The notes under the pieces were generated by a model that was given only the letters and a program-made list of their open reading frames with translations, was not told the origin of the DNA and searched no databases. The position numbers and the translations under genes are program-made. This document shows positions 1 to 12,493 of a stretch of DNA of 64,000 nt, one piece after another; position 1 is the first letter of the stretch; each line of letters begins with the position of its first letter. The stretch comes from Poecilobothrus nobilitatus (Eukaryota; Arthropoda; Insecta; Diptera; Dolichopodidae). The stretch lies in NCBI GenBank assembly GCA_947095535.1, contig OX352772.1, forward strand, positions 52,781,445-52,845,444. The letters are read 5' to 3'.

Positions 1-66
1 ACGATGTGTGTGGGATTCAAACCTACGCTCCCTCGGTGTTTACAGAGTATTTAATACGTTCTTACA
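1..66 (-). mobile_element. tRNA-derived SINE-A, copy 1 (cut by window edge)
   Basis: The reverse complement carries the B-box-like part of the tRNA-related head (GGTTTGAATCCCACACA, one change from the usual GGTTCGAATCCC) and the segment between the A and B boxes seen in the other copies. It stops before the A box, where CTAGTGGGTAAGAGCG would be expected, so it is truncated at its 5' end. Its 3' body lies outside the window. It matches the full copies at 13709-13860, 18871-19022 and 37543-37697. It is a dead fragment. Confidence 0.8.
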
Positions 67-3000
67 TAAAAACACTATACTTATCTACTTTGAAATTTGA
101 AGTTTTGTTATTTAGAAAAACATGACAGATTTTCCTTGTGTTGTATTAAAATTTTTTATTTATTCCAAACTTCATAATATGTTCTCTATACTAGTCCAAT
201 ATTGACATCTTGTAAAACACTCTGTATTCGACAAAATTTAGATACATTTTTTACATTTTTATAAAGTTTTATTTTCTTTTCTATTTTCATTTTATATAAA
301 ATGTAATTTTTACTTTTGTTATTTTAAATATTTTACCTTTGGGATATCGAACCTTTTATATTTATCTTAAGATATAATGTAATACAACTTACATATATAT
401 ACATGTATATTTATTTAATTATTTTGTAATACATAAATTTTGTTGTGATAATCGAAAAATAAAAAAAAAATAAACAAAAATCATTTCTATAATTTAATGT
501 AAAAAGTTGAGATTTTAATTGAAATTTTATCTTTAAATTGAAATCAATCTGCAAAAAAAAAAAAAAATAAATTATCTGTTGAACGGGGATGTATTTTATT
601 TTTTGTGAAAACAGATAGAAAATCTCAAAAATAAAAACTGATAAGTAAAAAAAAAAAAAATTAAAGTTTTCCTGTTAAAGTTAATTAAAAAACTAAAAAT
701 AAATTTGCTTTTTTTTTTTTTATTTAAATATATATATATATCCATAATGGTGTTCGAAAGTGAAGAGAAATTTGCGATTAATAATTTATTTCATTTAATA
801 TTTATATAATATTTAGATTATACAAGTTTTTTTTCCGGTGGAGCTTTTTCCTGAAAATTTGAGACAAAATTTTGAAAAATTTTTGTAATATGTAGTTTAA
901 TTAAACTTAACATTTAATTTTCTTTTACATTGTACATTCGTTCAGAATTTGCATATAATACACAGATTTGCAGATTTCGCTGATGCACCAATCACATATC
1001 ATGTTGTCTGATTCGTATAATCTACAGATTTTTAAGGAAAACAACAACTTGTAGAAAATCTGTCAGAATTTAAAATCATAATTTACTTGAATTTTCCTTT
1101 CCTTATTTCCTACATTCTATTTCTGAGGTATTATAATCCTTTTGTAGCGCGGCATTTATCTCAATATTTTGGCTTCCCGTGGTGATTTTACCTGGTAAAA
1201 GTCCCACACTGCGAAGTTGGCTTAAATATTATTTGTATCTTTGAGGATTTTGCATCTGCCGCAGAAAAAAAAACTTTAATAAAGAAACATAGATTTAAAT
1301 AATTTGTTAAAATTTTTTTGTATATTTTGTATTATTTGTATTTGTATATATTTTGTATTTGTGTTTTATAATCTAATGTAATTGTTACAGCCGAAGAATC
1401 AATACATTAATGTATGTTTCAAAAAATTCAAGCTAATGGTTCTCACATGCTAAATTATATGTTGTCATTATAATGTCAATTAATTAATCAAAATTTCAGG
1501 TAATATACAACTTGACTGTTGCATCAGTTTTGTAATGTTAAAACTAAATCCTAAAATTAACTAAGAAAAGCTTACTGAAGGAATAATTTATCTGTTTTTT
1601 TTTTTTTTTTTTGTTGGTTAATTGTTTTTTTTTTATTATCTGAAATTCTTTGTAGATATCCTTTTATCTAATGTTATGAAAACTTCTAGGAGCTTCTAGG
1701 ATTGCTCTACCTATGTACATTTAACATCTGTTTGTATATATGTTTAAACCAAATTCTTTTGTCGTGCTCTTTTATCTACTTCAAATTCTTTTTGATTTTC
1801 GTTCAAGTAACCTCAAGTGGGTTCATTTAGCTAATGGTTTTTATTGTTCTTGCATGTCTTTATCAACTATTTTCTCGCACTAAGAACTTTAAATTAATGC
1901 TTGTTTTATTATTGAATCTGCAGGTTTGCTTACGAGATCACATAATAGCAATCCAAACCTATATGAATAATACTATTATGATGAAGATACAATAGCATCA
2001 CAGCTTTTTACTAAAAATTGTTTGCTTTTTTTTTTTAATTTCTAGATTTATGATTTAATATTGATATTAATGAAAAAAAACTCTTCAACTTCATATTTTT
2101 GTAGATATTATTATGAACTTTTCCCTGTTTGAAAGTTTTCCCTGTTTAAAGATTTTCTTTATCTTCTTGTGAAATTGATAGGAAATTTATTAGAATTATT
2201 AAAGTCTTATCGCAAAATTTCCACAACATTTAATTGAATTGCTGCTTGTTTTTCTTGCGTTTGACTTTTTATTTTTTTTTATTTTCCTCTTCTTTTATGT
2301 TTTGTTTTGTTTTATGGTTTTAAATCAAAGGATTTGTTTTATTTTTTATGAAGAAAAATATCAAAAATTAGAAAAGAAAAATATGAGATTTGATAAATAG
2401 AAATTGGGATAAATAAATAATCCCAAAAATATAGGAGTATGTTAAGAATTATTAAAGCCCGCCTTTGAAAATAAAAACAACTTTGTATACAAAAAACTTA
2501 AAAGTTCATCAAAAAAGTTTTTCTTATACTATACTATGCAGAACTACAAACTACCTTGCATTGCACAGATTTTTTTCATTATTTTAGTTGTTCTGTTGAT
2601 GAAAAAACAAATTGTGATAGAACAAATAAATAATTTTTATGAATTTAAATTGGCACCGAATCAACATACGGGAATGGGTTACGTTAACAGATTTTAATTT
2701 TTTATATAATATGGTATATGTTTTATTTGACAAGGAGCAATATAAAAGTTTGAAGCCAAGCGGTCAAACCATTTAGAATTGAAAACGAAAAAAAGACTTT
2801 TTAAAAGATCTCATTCTGCAACAGGTTAGCAGAAAATAACTCCAATAACACAATTTTTTGAGACCTTCTTTTGGTTCAAAGTAGCAAAATGGGACACTAG
2901 TAAACACTTGACTTGTATGAAACTTGTATGAGACTTGAGTTATTTGATATTTTAACTTTATCTAAGGAATAGGTAATGTACGTCTTTTGAAGGCAAACAT

Positions 3001-3519
3001 CATTTTTCTTTTTTTGATGATATAAATTTCTAATTAGAAGTAATCATATTACATTAATATTATTGTAATTGTCTTCTTTATACTCGACTGTAAAATCCTA
3101 AGCAATGGGTATCCAAGTGGTATATATACAATAATCTTTTTCCGAAGAATTCAACGAAAACTTTTAAATTTTTTCAAATCTCATTTTATCTAAGTCAAAT
3201 ATCGTTAATATTATGTTATAATACTACAGATAAAATAATCTCCTAACTAGTCTATTTGCATTTGTTTTCACTTAACCAAAACAAGAAGAAACAAAATCTT
3301 TTTTCTAAGAATCCTTGTTTTAGGTAATCGTCAAATTTTTATTTAAGAAAATCTTATTTGTATATAACACTCTTTTTATAAATCTGTGATTTGTATGAAA
3401 TTTCGCTTAAATTTGATTTTTTTGTTTTAACACTGCACCTTAAAAATTATTTTTATTTAAATTTTTTTGTTAAAATGAAAAAAAAAATTCCTAACTAACA
3501 AAAAACCAAACAGTATATA
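67..3519. other. AT-rich non-coding stretch
   Basis: I see only AT-rich sequence here, with many A or T homopolymers and a short TA run near 730. No exon with convincing splice sites, no RNA gene and no recognisable transposon was found. It may be intron or upstream flank of the receptor gene whose exon begins at 12348. Confidence 0.5.
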
Positions 3520-4140
3520 AAACGAAAAGATTTTAATGGAGCAGATTTTCTAAAAGGCAATAAAAACAGTTTAGATTATGACAACTTTTGTATCAAAGTT
3601 TTAAATTTTTCTTAAAATATTTTTGTGAAGCAAATTAAATAAAAGTCAACAGACATTATCTGCAATTTTAACAAAATCCTAAATCATTTTTAAGAAAAGC
3701 CATTAAAATATTGAAAAACATAATGGTTGAATAAATTTGTACAGGTGTCTAGTAGGCTACAGATGACTAAAAATAACGAACTTTTAATTTTCGACCTCTA
3801 AGAGCTTTCTGCGAGGAAAGTATAAAATTTTCTTCTAATATCCGGATGTCCGAAAAATGGTAAATTTAAACGGTAAATTTAAATATTAAATATTGATTTA
3901 TTAAGGAAACAAAAAAATTGTTGTCGTTGGCGTTTTTAGATAATAAAAAATGTTCCAGAAAACTTGAAATATCAACATCTAAAAATAAAGATTTTTCCAT
4001 ATTTGATAAACTGTAAGCTGTGTAACAGATGGGGTTTCATATAAAACATGCTCTATAAAATTAAATTTTTTACGAGATATTTATGGTTAAAATTTTATTG
4101 CTCCATCTTAATCAGTGTACAAATTTTTTAAACTTACAAA
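3520..4140 (-). repeat. Degraded family C Helentron-like body
   Basis: This stretch follows, in order, the same blocks as 43010-43660 and the 477-bp units at 33994-35424. The blocks are an AAACAGTTTAGA-like start, TTTGTACAGGTGTCTA, a 'GACCTCTAAGAGCT' block, GGTAAATTTAAA and a TTTATGGTTAAAATTTTATTGC block. It lacks the GGAC microsatellite and clear ends, so it is an old internal fragment. The open frame starting at 4083 lies inside it and is not a gene. Confidence 0.5.
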
Positions 4141-4439
4141 CCTGTATACGAACGTTTGGAGTGGTTTTAAATATTTTAAATATATTAGTTCATAACAAGA
4201 TGAAGATACTATCAGTATCAAACATTTTATTTTGCTTTGTCTTTTTTTCAAATTTCGGAAAACCAACAAAAGGAAATAATTAACTATTCTGGAAAGAATT
4301 TTGGAAAAACTATTCTGTAAAAAACATTGCAGAATCAATTTCAATACTACAATTTTTATCCAAAACTCTAAAATCCTTCCTAATGCGTTTGCTTTAGATA
4401 TTCTGTTACCTACACTCTTCTTTTAATAACAAAAAATAG

Positions 4440-4590
4440 TGTGGGTATTAATTCCAATTTAAAAGGAATTAACGTCCGCGTGTTTTAATTCTGGGCTTTA
4501 ATTCTAATTAAAAAAGTAATCAACGCCCGCGGGCTTTATTTCCAAAAAGTTTGGAATTAAAGTCCGCTGGCGCTTTTTTCTCGGGCGTTC
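4440..4590. repeat. Three diverged ~50-bp units with GC-rich cores
   Basis: Three related blocks follow each other. Each has an AATTAA/AATCAA stretch next to a GC-rich core: AACGTCCGCGTG, AACGCCCGCGGG and AAGTCCGCTGGCG. They are separated by TTTAATTCC/GGAATTAAA-type sequence that is itself partly inverted. The cores stand out in an AT desert. I cannot assign a family; it may be a small MITE or a protein-binding cluster. Confidence 0.45.
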
Positions 4591-5098
4591 TGTCACTGCA
4601 CCATACTTACTATATATATATGAGCATATGGTTAATTGTTGGGTTATTATATGGTGTAATATGGGCATTGGTTAAGTAGGCATATAGAAAACAAAATTCA
4701 TGTTACTTTAAAAATTTTCCATTGTATATCATTTTAGTTGTTGCCAAGCATTTAATCATCAAAATCTTGAACTGATAACAATACTTTCTATAATATATAC
4801 TTAATAATAAATAAATAAAAATTTTAAAATAATTTTTTTAACATACAATAACAATAAAAAAAAAAAAAAAATACATAGTATTATATTTTCATGCTCTATT
4901 TTACTTTTCTCAAGAAAAAATTAAATTTAATTTTCCACTTGAATCAATTTATTATACATACATATATATATGTATATATATATATAAGTAAATATCGAAA
5001 CTTTAATAATTGTTTCTTTAAATTGTATTTGACTATAATATACTGAACTACTGAATAATCCGTATTATTGGCATAACTTTTAAACACATTAAAAATAA

Positions 5099-5178
5099 GT
5101 ATTATATAACCTATACATAATAAAGTTATAATGTATATACCTAACCCAAGTATGATATAACCTATACATAATAAAGTT
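5099..5178. repeat. Short direct repeat, 51-bp period
   Basis: ACCTATACATAATAAAGTT occurs twice, at about 5109 and 5160, each preceded by a similar GTATNATATA. This is a small tandem duplication. The copies are nearly identical, so it is fairly recent. Confidence 0.6.
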
Positions 5179-6901
5179 GTTGTTATTATTGTTTCGTCCT
5201 GTTCTGAGTAATGGCTGTCCATTAAAACTGAAAAAAAAAAAAAAAAAATTTATTTTGTATGTCTTTAGAATAGATTTTTTTTGTAAGATTCATTCTTTCA
5301 TCAACAAAATTTCATACATCCCATTCCAATATCAAATGAATAATTGCTTTGAAAATAAATTAATAGTTTTATTTTTTTTTTTGTTTCCTTTTTTATTCTT
5401 TAAGCATTTCGAATTATTCGAAATACTAGTGATTTATTTCCTTCTATGCCGGCATTTTTTTGGGAGAACAAAAAAAAAAAAAATTTTAAATTAATTCTTA
5501 TTCTGTAATTTTTAGTTTTTTTTTCTTAATTTTTCTTCCCTCATTCGCATTTTCCCCATTCAGTAAAGAAAGTACGTAGATATCCTACGAAAAGTTGTTA
5601 ACTGTTTAACAGGATTGATGTATTAAATCGGTTTATTGTTAGTTTTGACTGAAAGTTACTATATACATAATATGATAATGTGCTTCATATAATTTTATTT
5701 ATTATATTTTCTTTAAGCGACAGAATTTTATATTTTTAATTTTTAAATCTTTAAATGCTAATCCTCAGCATTAACAAAAAATTTGCATCTTCTGAAAACC
5801 TTCCGAAGAAAAATTAACTATACAGTTGCTCGTTAACATCTAACATTTTGTCAAATTTTCTGATAGCAAAATATAACAAGTATGTTATTAATAGATTTGA
5901 CTTGTTTAAAGGGGATGGTGTATACTTTATAGTTAAAAACTTTTAGAAGAACACTACACCCAAAGTCTTTAGATATATTCGTAATTTATAAGTTAATAAG
6001 TTACAGTATACAAACATTTATGAAGATAACAAGCTTTCCTTTATAGAGTTTCTCTTACTTTATCCATAGTTTTTTTTTCCCCGAACTTATTTTTTTTTAC
6101 TGTTTGGACATAAATGAGATCGGACCAATTAACGTTCATTGCATCAAATAGATTGAAACCTTTCAGATTGAAATTACAATTAAATTTTTAAAAAAAGTGA
6201 ACAGTAGCTTTGCTAAAGTATTATATTGCAAAAAAAAAACAACGAATACTAAATCCATTCTATTAAAAGAAAATTTTGGCAACCAATTTTAAAATATAGA
6301 AGTAAAGTGTATAGATACTACAAAAAACTGCAATCCACCAAGCGGTATAAAAATTAGTATATATTTCATTCATCTTCAAAATTTCTAACTAAAACTTTAA
6401 AAAAATACAATTTAAAAAGTATGAAAAAAACTTTTTTTCAAATATTGTGCTACTAAGAACTAATATAAGCAAGAACAGAACATTTTTGTTCTGCAACCGG
6501 GCGATTTTATTATAATATGCCTATATCAATTGAACCAGTAAACGGTAATTTACTACCATTGTCAACTTTTTTTCTTATTGTTTTTTTTTCTGGTCGTTTA
6601 CTTGCTTTGTTTTTTCTTTTTGGTTAAAATCATTTGTTTGTTTTAAAAACCTTTAAATATTTTGCTTTTAAAAGAAAAGAAAGAGGCAAAAATGGAAAAT
6701 TTTGAAAACAAAAAAGAAGAAAAGTTAAAAATAATAAAAACTTCAAAACGCAATTTATTATTTATTTCAAAACTGCTATGAACCTATAATATATAAAAGC
6801 TTTGAAAAAGATTTATTTCTTTTTTCTTTATATAATTTATGTGTATATGTATATGTTTATACATATATAATAAAATTTATGTATGAATGATTTTCCAAAA
6901 G

Positions 6902-7490
6902 AAAAACGAGCAAAAGTATATAGAGGTAGTCTGTGTCAACTCTAGGATATATCCGTACGCATAGCTATTTGACCCCGTTTCTCCAAACCAAATAAATTGA
7001 ACAGAAATTCTGGCCTTAAAACCTGGTCATCTTTTATAAAATAAGTACATATGACCAGCTCTTTAAAGTACCAAGATATGAGAATATAAATTTTGCAGCT
7101 GCCCGAATCTGTTCTGTGAGACAAACTAAATCAGAAGTTCTTAGCATAAAACTTAACTTCTTTTCAGATATTTAACTTAATTAGACGCTGAATTATGTTC
7201 ATATAAAGAGAAAAGTTGTATGACAGCCACTCCAAACCGTCGATCGTACTTGTTGAATTTAAATACCAAATTTCAATACCAAAAATGAAATGGTGAATAT
7301 TTCAGAATCTTAGCTACATTAATTTTTATCTTATCGTGTGGTTGGATGGATGTACATAGGTAAATCAACATAAAATTTCATCCTAAGCAAAAATACAGAT
7401 ACTTTACCATATTTATTTCAACTTCTTTAAGGTGTCACAAACGTAATGATACATTTATTATACGCTTGAGCTATGTTCGTACGGGCTTAA
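6902..7490 (-). mobile_element. Helentron-like family A element
   Basis: On the minus strand the element ends with a subterminal hairpin close to AGTTGACACAGACTACCT, then a short spacer and CTCGTTTT. On the + strand its left part reads TCAACTCTAGGATAT followed by CCGTACGC. Its right part is GGTGTCACAAACGTAATG, then TTATTATACGCTTGAGCTATG and GTTCGTACGGG, the inverted partner of the left subterminal sequence. Between them is an AAGTTGTATGACAGCCAC body unit. The GGAC microsatellite is reduced to GGTTGGATGGATGTACAT near 7340. The ends and body match the copies at 41735, 28191 and 55789. No protein is encoded, so it is non-autonomous. Confidence 0.7.
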
Positions 7491-8499
7491 TAATATGAAA
7501 GAAAATATGAAAACAATATCAAGAAAATGTTCTCTTTTAATATAATAATTTACTTAATGGTCATTAGACGATAAATATTCAAAAGAACTAAGTAAAAGAA
7601 TCGAATGGTTTTGGTTTTTCCTTTAATATGTACATATTAAGGAAAAAACAAATTCAAATTAAAAAAAAAACTTTTCACACTTATGATCATATCTGAAGGA
7701 ATTTTTCTTGAAATCAGTAAGTGGATGATTCTAATTCTATATAATTTCTGCCTAAGGTGCCTTTTTCTATCGTATTTTGGTAATTATTTTATTTTCTAGC
7801 CAAAATGATGATGATAGGAGTTTCAGATAGGAGTTCTACCTTCTATGAACAATATATCCTTTTCTAGATTTTTAAAAATAGAAAAATAATGCAAAACCCA
7901 AAATATATATTATATGTATTTCTAAATTTATTTTACGTTTTAAAAATACTTGAACTTGAATACTTTGAGGATGTTATCTAGATCTGATTTTCGTTTCATT
8001 ATTTTTTGAAACTAAATATCCAAAACTTTCCTTCATAATAAGTAATAAGTTTGTAATAAGTTTTAGGCCACAAATCATCGCTTGCCATAATTTTTTCTTG
8101 ATTTCAACCCATTTCCCATTGACAATCGTTAAATGAGATTTTGAACAATTCATTTCTCTTTTGGACGACTTCTTTCCCTCAGATTTTTGAATATGTTATA
8201 TAGGTATAATTTTTTGTTTTCCTAATGCTTTTAATTCTATGAATCTTTTTAAACATAAGATTAACAAAAGTGGGAGTTTACTTGTATACAGTAATTTAAG
8301 GGAAATAGTATAAGTTTAAATGTGCAAAGAGAATAATTTCAACTGGAATCAATTAATTATAGTTAAGACTAAAATACTTTCCTCTCCGTGAAAAGAAGAA
8401 TCTCGGAAGGAAGGTTTCTATTACAACGTGGAAATATTCGTCTCAACAAATTATCCAAAATACTCATAAAATGTAGGTGGCTTCTATTAACACTGGCGT
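7491..8499. other. AT-rich non-coding stretch
   Basis: Nothing recognisable was found. The part from about 8380 may be the eroded upstream end of the LINE remnant at 8500-8840, but I could not read a conserved motif in it. Confidence 0.4.
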
Positions 8500-8840
8500 T
8501 GTAACTAGACTCTTATCGCTAAATCGCCGCATAATTGATAGTACAATAGGAGTTTTAATAGGATACTTTCCGATCGGCAGACATGACAGAAGATTGGGAT
8601 TTATCTCTTATGACTTTTGTAGAAGCTGAAAAGCAGATGAAGAACAGATCTTTAGGCTATTGTATGAATATATGTTTCTGGTTCTAAATAGAATAAAGTT
8701 TATGAAGAAATTCTTCATAACCTTGTTGATTTGTTGAACGTGAATTTAATCTATAATAGAACCCTGATAATTCTTCAATTAGGAGGAGAGCAGATCCAGG
8801 ATACCACCACGGTTCTAAACTCGCTAGGTGCACATTTACT
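8500..8840 (+). pseudogene. LINE (non-LTR retrotransposon) C-terminal remnant
   Basis: From 8507 the + strand reads RLLSLNRR, then IGVLIGYFPIGRHDRRLG, then YDFCRS followed by a stop. This fits the segment after the reverse transcriptase in many insect non-LTR elements, where 'L.G..PIG.H..RLG...N.FCR.C' leads into a Cys/His cluster. The reading frame is broken by the TGA after CRS, and the second half of the Cys/His cluster is unrecognisable. The block GAGCAGATCCAGGATACCAC near 8787-8806 looks like a 3' UTR of such an element. The clade (R1-, jockey- or Loa-like) is not resolved. It is dead. Confidence 0.65.
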
Positions 8841-10554
8841 GCCCCTTTCTAACTATCTATACTTATTTTCTTTAAAAATTCAAATTTACTGCAAAAAAAT
8901 CAAAATATAAAATTTTTTTAGCATTACATGGGGTAATATCAATTAACCTATTAGAACAATAACAATAAATTGTTAAAGTAAAACAAAAGTATATGTATGT
9001 TAGTATGTAACGCAAAATTTACTTCATAAAAATAAATGTGTTGTTGTTGGTACGGGGAATAGACAACTATCTTTACATCTAGACGCTGCGACCCGTTGTA
9101 CAATAAAGACAAATAGCCGTTAACAATAAAATACATCTGTAGGATACAATAAGGATAAACCTTTATTTTAATGACCAGCACTGTATTTTATATGATATTT
9201 ATATATATAATATAATAATCTGAAATGGTTCATTTACCCAAACAATTGCTGGAATATTGAAACAGCAGGGGTATTATTTTAATTTGTCATTCTTTCTGGA
9301 TTTTCTTCAATACTATTTTCTTTTTATTTCTTTATATTTCTTTTCTGTCACATCATTAATACTTACTTTTCACATTCATATTATTTCACATCATTATAAG
9401 TTTCTGGGCTTCATCGACAAATATAAAAACAACAAAAGTAAATAGAAAACTTTTTATTATTTAAGCTTTATTTTGTAAATACATATTCATTTATTAAATC
9501 TAGACATACTACATACAAAAATCATTATAAGTATATTATAATACTTAAACTAATGCTATTCTTGAATTTATGTAGGTGGAAAATGTATAAATAAATGACA
9601 TTTTCTATTTATTAAGAATTGTAAAAATAAAATATTTCATGAATATTTTGGTACTTTCAAAAGAAAAATTAAAAAGGCTAGAAATCGCTTAATAATGATT
9701 CTAATCATTATCGGATATTTACTTATAAAATAAAAAGGAAAAATAAAGGATTAAAAATGGAACATTAAATTCAGTAAAGATTAGAAAACGAAATGAGTTT
9801 TACCTTTTTTCTTTATATTTACTAAACTGCCTTTGTAGCCATATAAAAGATTTCTGTTTAAATAACAAATCTTTAAAATATCAATGTTTAAAGATGTATT
9901 TTATGATAAAATCAAATGATAATCTTAATCATAAGATTTATAAGAAAACATTACATCAAGACACCAAAATGAAGGGCCGCAAATATTTAACTTCAAAAAT
10001 GACACAAAACACTTGAAAAGTAGATGATTATAGCTAAAATGATTAGTTAAATCCTATTACACTTACTATAAACAGTATAATAATTTATCTATGTTGTGAT
10101 TGCACTATTCATTGTATTGTTAAGATAAGTAAAAGTTAAATTTAAGTTAACTATTTTAGCATATTAACAATTTGAAGATGTATTAGTTAACTGCGAATAC
10201 ATATTATAATACTGTAAAAAGGAAATAGGTAATGATGTTAAAAATGAGCTAGAATAATTTTTTAATCTTTAGAAGGCTTGAAAATCGATTCAAGTTATTA
10301 AATAATGATTTATGGACAATGACGAACCAAAAGCGTTAAAAGCAATATTAAGAAAATTTAAATTACATCTTGATTTGTCGACATGTAGGCAATCTCGGCA
10401 ATGCGTTAAGAAAAATTAGTTAGTAGAACTTTGTAAAAACAGAGAGCTTACAAATACCTATGCAATATACATTTGAATATGAATAAAGTGAAGCTCTAAT
10501 AGAAATTCTAATAAACACTAGACAGGTTGAAGAGGTTACTAACACAAACTTCGG
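8841..10554. other. AT-rich non-coding stretch
   Basis: AT-rich sequence without a recognised gene. Open frames at 8951-9181 (-) and 9257-9445 (+) have no family resemblance and no splice context. A possible Tc1-like transposon end is listed separately at 9163-9184. Confidence 0.4.
9163..9184 (-). repeat. Possible Tc1/mariner-like terminal sequence
   Basis: The reverse complement reads TACAGTGCTGGTCATTAAAA, which resembles the TA-flanked CAGTGCTG... ends of Tc1-like DNA transposons in flies. No partner end and no transposase was found nearby, so this could be a solo end or chance. Confidence 0.25.
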
Positions 10555-10855
10555 TCATCTTAAATCCGTTGTGATTTCTCTTGGGATCTTTGCTTTTAAA
10601 GATTGATTCTTCTGCCTTTTCACCTTTGTAATTTTTACATTAACCATTTTAATGACATCCCAAATATTTGTAATATCTATCGAAAGAACAATCTTCCTTA
10701 AAATCTCTATTACTTTATCAGTAGTTTGGCGATTAAGAAATAAAGGTTCAGTATATCGTTTTCGATCCAATTTAAACCAAGTCTATTTGGGGCAAATGCT
10801 TATACAGAGAACCATCTACTGGCTTGTTCCTGTGTATAAGCTGTCATAGCAATCC
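10555..10855 (-). pseudogene. Possible decayed coding sequence, unidentified
   Basis: The minus strand has an open frame from 10770 to 10555 (71 aa). An adjacent stretch upstream on that strand, about 10770-10855, translates in another frame as AMTAYTQEQASRWFSV-stop-AFAPNRLGLNWIE. The composition is more balanced than in the surrounding chance frames, which suggests a frameshifted relic of a coding sequence. I do not recognise the family. It may be part of a transposon or simply chance. Confidence 0.2.
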
Positions 10856-12347
10856 TGAGTTTCTTCTTCTCATAACAAATTCAACTACATACATGCTTAA
10901 AAATTAAGTATCTATCATTATTGTTTACATATTGCATTACAAAAGAATAGCGAAAAATGTTTACCATATTTAAAAACACTCTAGACTTTACGAATATTTT
11001 TATAAGAAAACAAAAAAAAATTAATTAAAATTAAAAGGACAGTAAACGAAATGAGTGGTGAGAAATATTTCAAAAGCAATTAAGGTTATAGATGATAATT
11101 TTTTTTTGTATAATCCTTATATAAATATTTATAATGTGCTTATATAAATTTATATTTGTTTGTATTATTATATACTTATACATATGAAATGATTTCCTTA
11201 TAACATTGTTTAGACTAATACAATAAAAAATATTTAACATCTTAAGATGTTTTCTGTTTGTTTTGCTAAAATTTCTGTTAATATAATCAATAATATTAAT
11301 TTGGGATGAAAATTGAGAAAATAACTAATAGATTTTCTTAAATGACATTAAAAGAAAAACTATTAATTTTGTTTATAGACAATATATTTAAAAATGATTC
11401 TTCAACTATCGATTTTTTTTATAAATTTAGAAATATTTTTTTGTTTTTTATTGACAATTTTTTGCTGGTACGAAATTTTAACTTTTCAATTTATTATTGG
11501 TTTATAACAAATTAAAGAATATAGTTACTAATTTGTGTTCCACCAATAAATATTTTATTCTATTCCGATCTATTATCAATACAATTCGTTATATTTTTTA
11601 GGTCCCTTGCCTATTAGATAATGTGGACCAGCCATATTGTTACTAATCTTATACAATTGTATAATTTATTTGGATATGATCTAATCAGATTTAAAGACGA
11701 GACGTTTTAACGGAAAAGTTATCGACTAAGCACTTAATTAGTTATCGGGAAAAATGCTTATAAATGTTTGAACATGAGATCTTAAAACTGACCTTACAAG
11801 AGCTGGAAACTATTCATTGTGTCATTGGTCAAATGATAATAAGATTTTAAACATGAAGCCTTTCAATTGCAATCTCTCGCCTAAGCAGTTCGTCATTGGA
11901 TAAATGCTTAATAAATATTTAAGTTTTAAATTTAATAAAGAATTCTAGTAAATTTAGGTAGGTACCAGCTTCTTAGATATTAAAATCAAAACTAAAAAAA
12001 GGTTTTAATTTTTGAAGATAAAGGGGTTTTCATTCGGGAATCAATAAGTAAATTAAAGCTTATAAAAGGTTTCTGTGTTCTTGTAGTCAAAAAAACAAAA
12101 AACAGATAATAATCACAAACTATAATTAACTTTTTCCTATTCATTTGCTTTTGACTTGCTTATGTCAACGAAAATAAAAAATATTACCCGAATTTGTATC
12201 CTTTTTATTATATTTCCGATATTGTAAAAGATTTTTTATGTGATTTTTTTTTTTTTTTTTAACGATATTTATAGAAAAAAAACTTTTGAAATAACATTTT
12301 ATATTAGATATAATATTAATTATTTTTTTCTTCTTTTATATTTTTAG
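10856..12347 (+). other. Presumed intron upstream of receptor exon
   Basis: AT-rich sequence that ends in a strong acceptor at the exon: a T/C-rich run from about 12321 ending in TTTTATATTTTTAG at 12347. No signal-peptide exon was recognised in the 12.3 kb upstream. Such an exon should end one base into a codon to join this acceptor, and it may lie beyond the window. Confidence 0.5.
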
Positions 12348-12487
12348 CTTGTTTAGCTGGACCACACGAAAAACGTTTATTAAATCATTTATTAGAAGGA
12401 TATCAATCACTGGAACGGCCAGTTGTCAATGAATCAGATCCTTTGCAATTAAGTTTTGGTTTAACTTTAATGCAAATTATAGATGTG
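12348..12487 (+). CDS. nAChRalpha5: Nicotinic acetylcholine receptor alpha subunit, internal exon 2 (alpha5-like)
   Basis: This single exon encodes the N-terminal start of the mature extracellular domain of a pentameric ligand-gated cation channel that responds to acetylcholine at insect synapses. The first two bases complete a codon from the previous exon. The 46 codons after them read CLA, GPHEKRLLNHLLEGYQSLER, PVV, then NESDPLQLSFGLTLMQIIDV. GPHEKRLLN is the hallmark N-terminus of the insect alpha5/6/7 group. NES is an N-glycosylation sequon. As I recall the fly proteins, 'NESDPLQLSFGLTLMQIIDV' fits alpha5, whereas alpha6 and alpha7 have 'NES(E/D)PLEV.FGLTLQQIIDV'. Splice sites are ideal: a polypyrimidine tract plus TTTTTAG before, and GTG|GTAAGT after. 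The 140-nt length and phase match exon 2 of vertebrate CHRNA7 and its insect relatives. There is no stop or frameshift. The subunit family is secure; the paralogue assignment is less so (about 0.65). Confidence 0.94.
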
Positions 12488-12493
12488 GTAAGT

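Larger units (their letters stand above)
4141..6901. other. AT-rich non-coding stretch with two small repeats
   Basis: Apart from the small repeats at 4440-4590 and 5099-5178, this interval is AT-rich with frequent poly-A and poly-T runs. Open frames at 4944-5222 (-) and 5177-5494 (+) are low-complexity chance frames full of F, K, L, I and Y. No splice-bounded exon was recognised. Confidence 0.45.

Noticed and set aside
5177..5494. 105-codon + open frame
   Set aside because: It is low-complexity, with poly-K and poly-F from A/T runs. No splice context or family resemblance.
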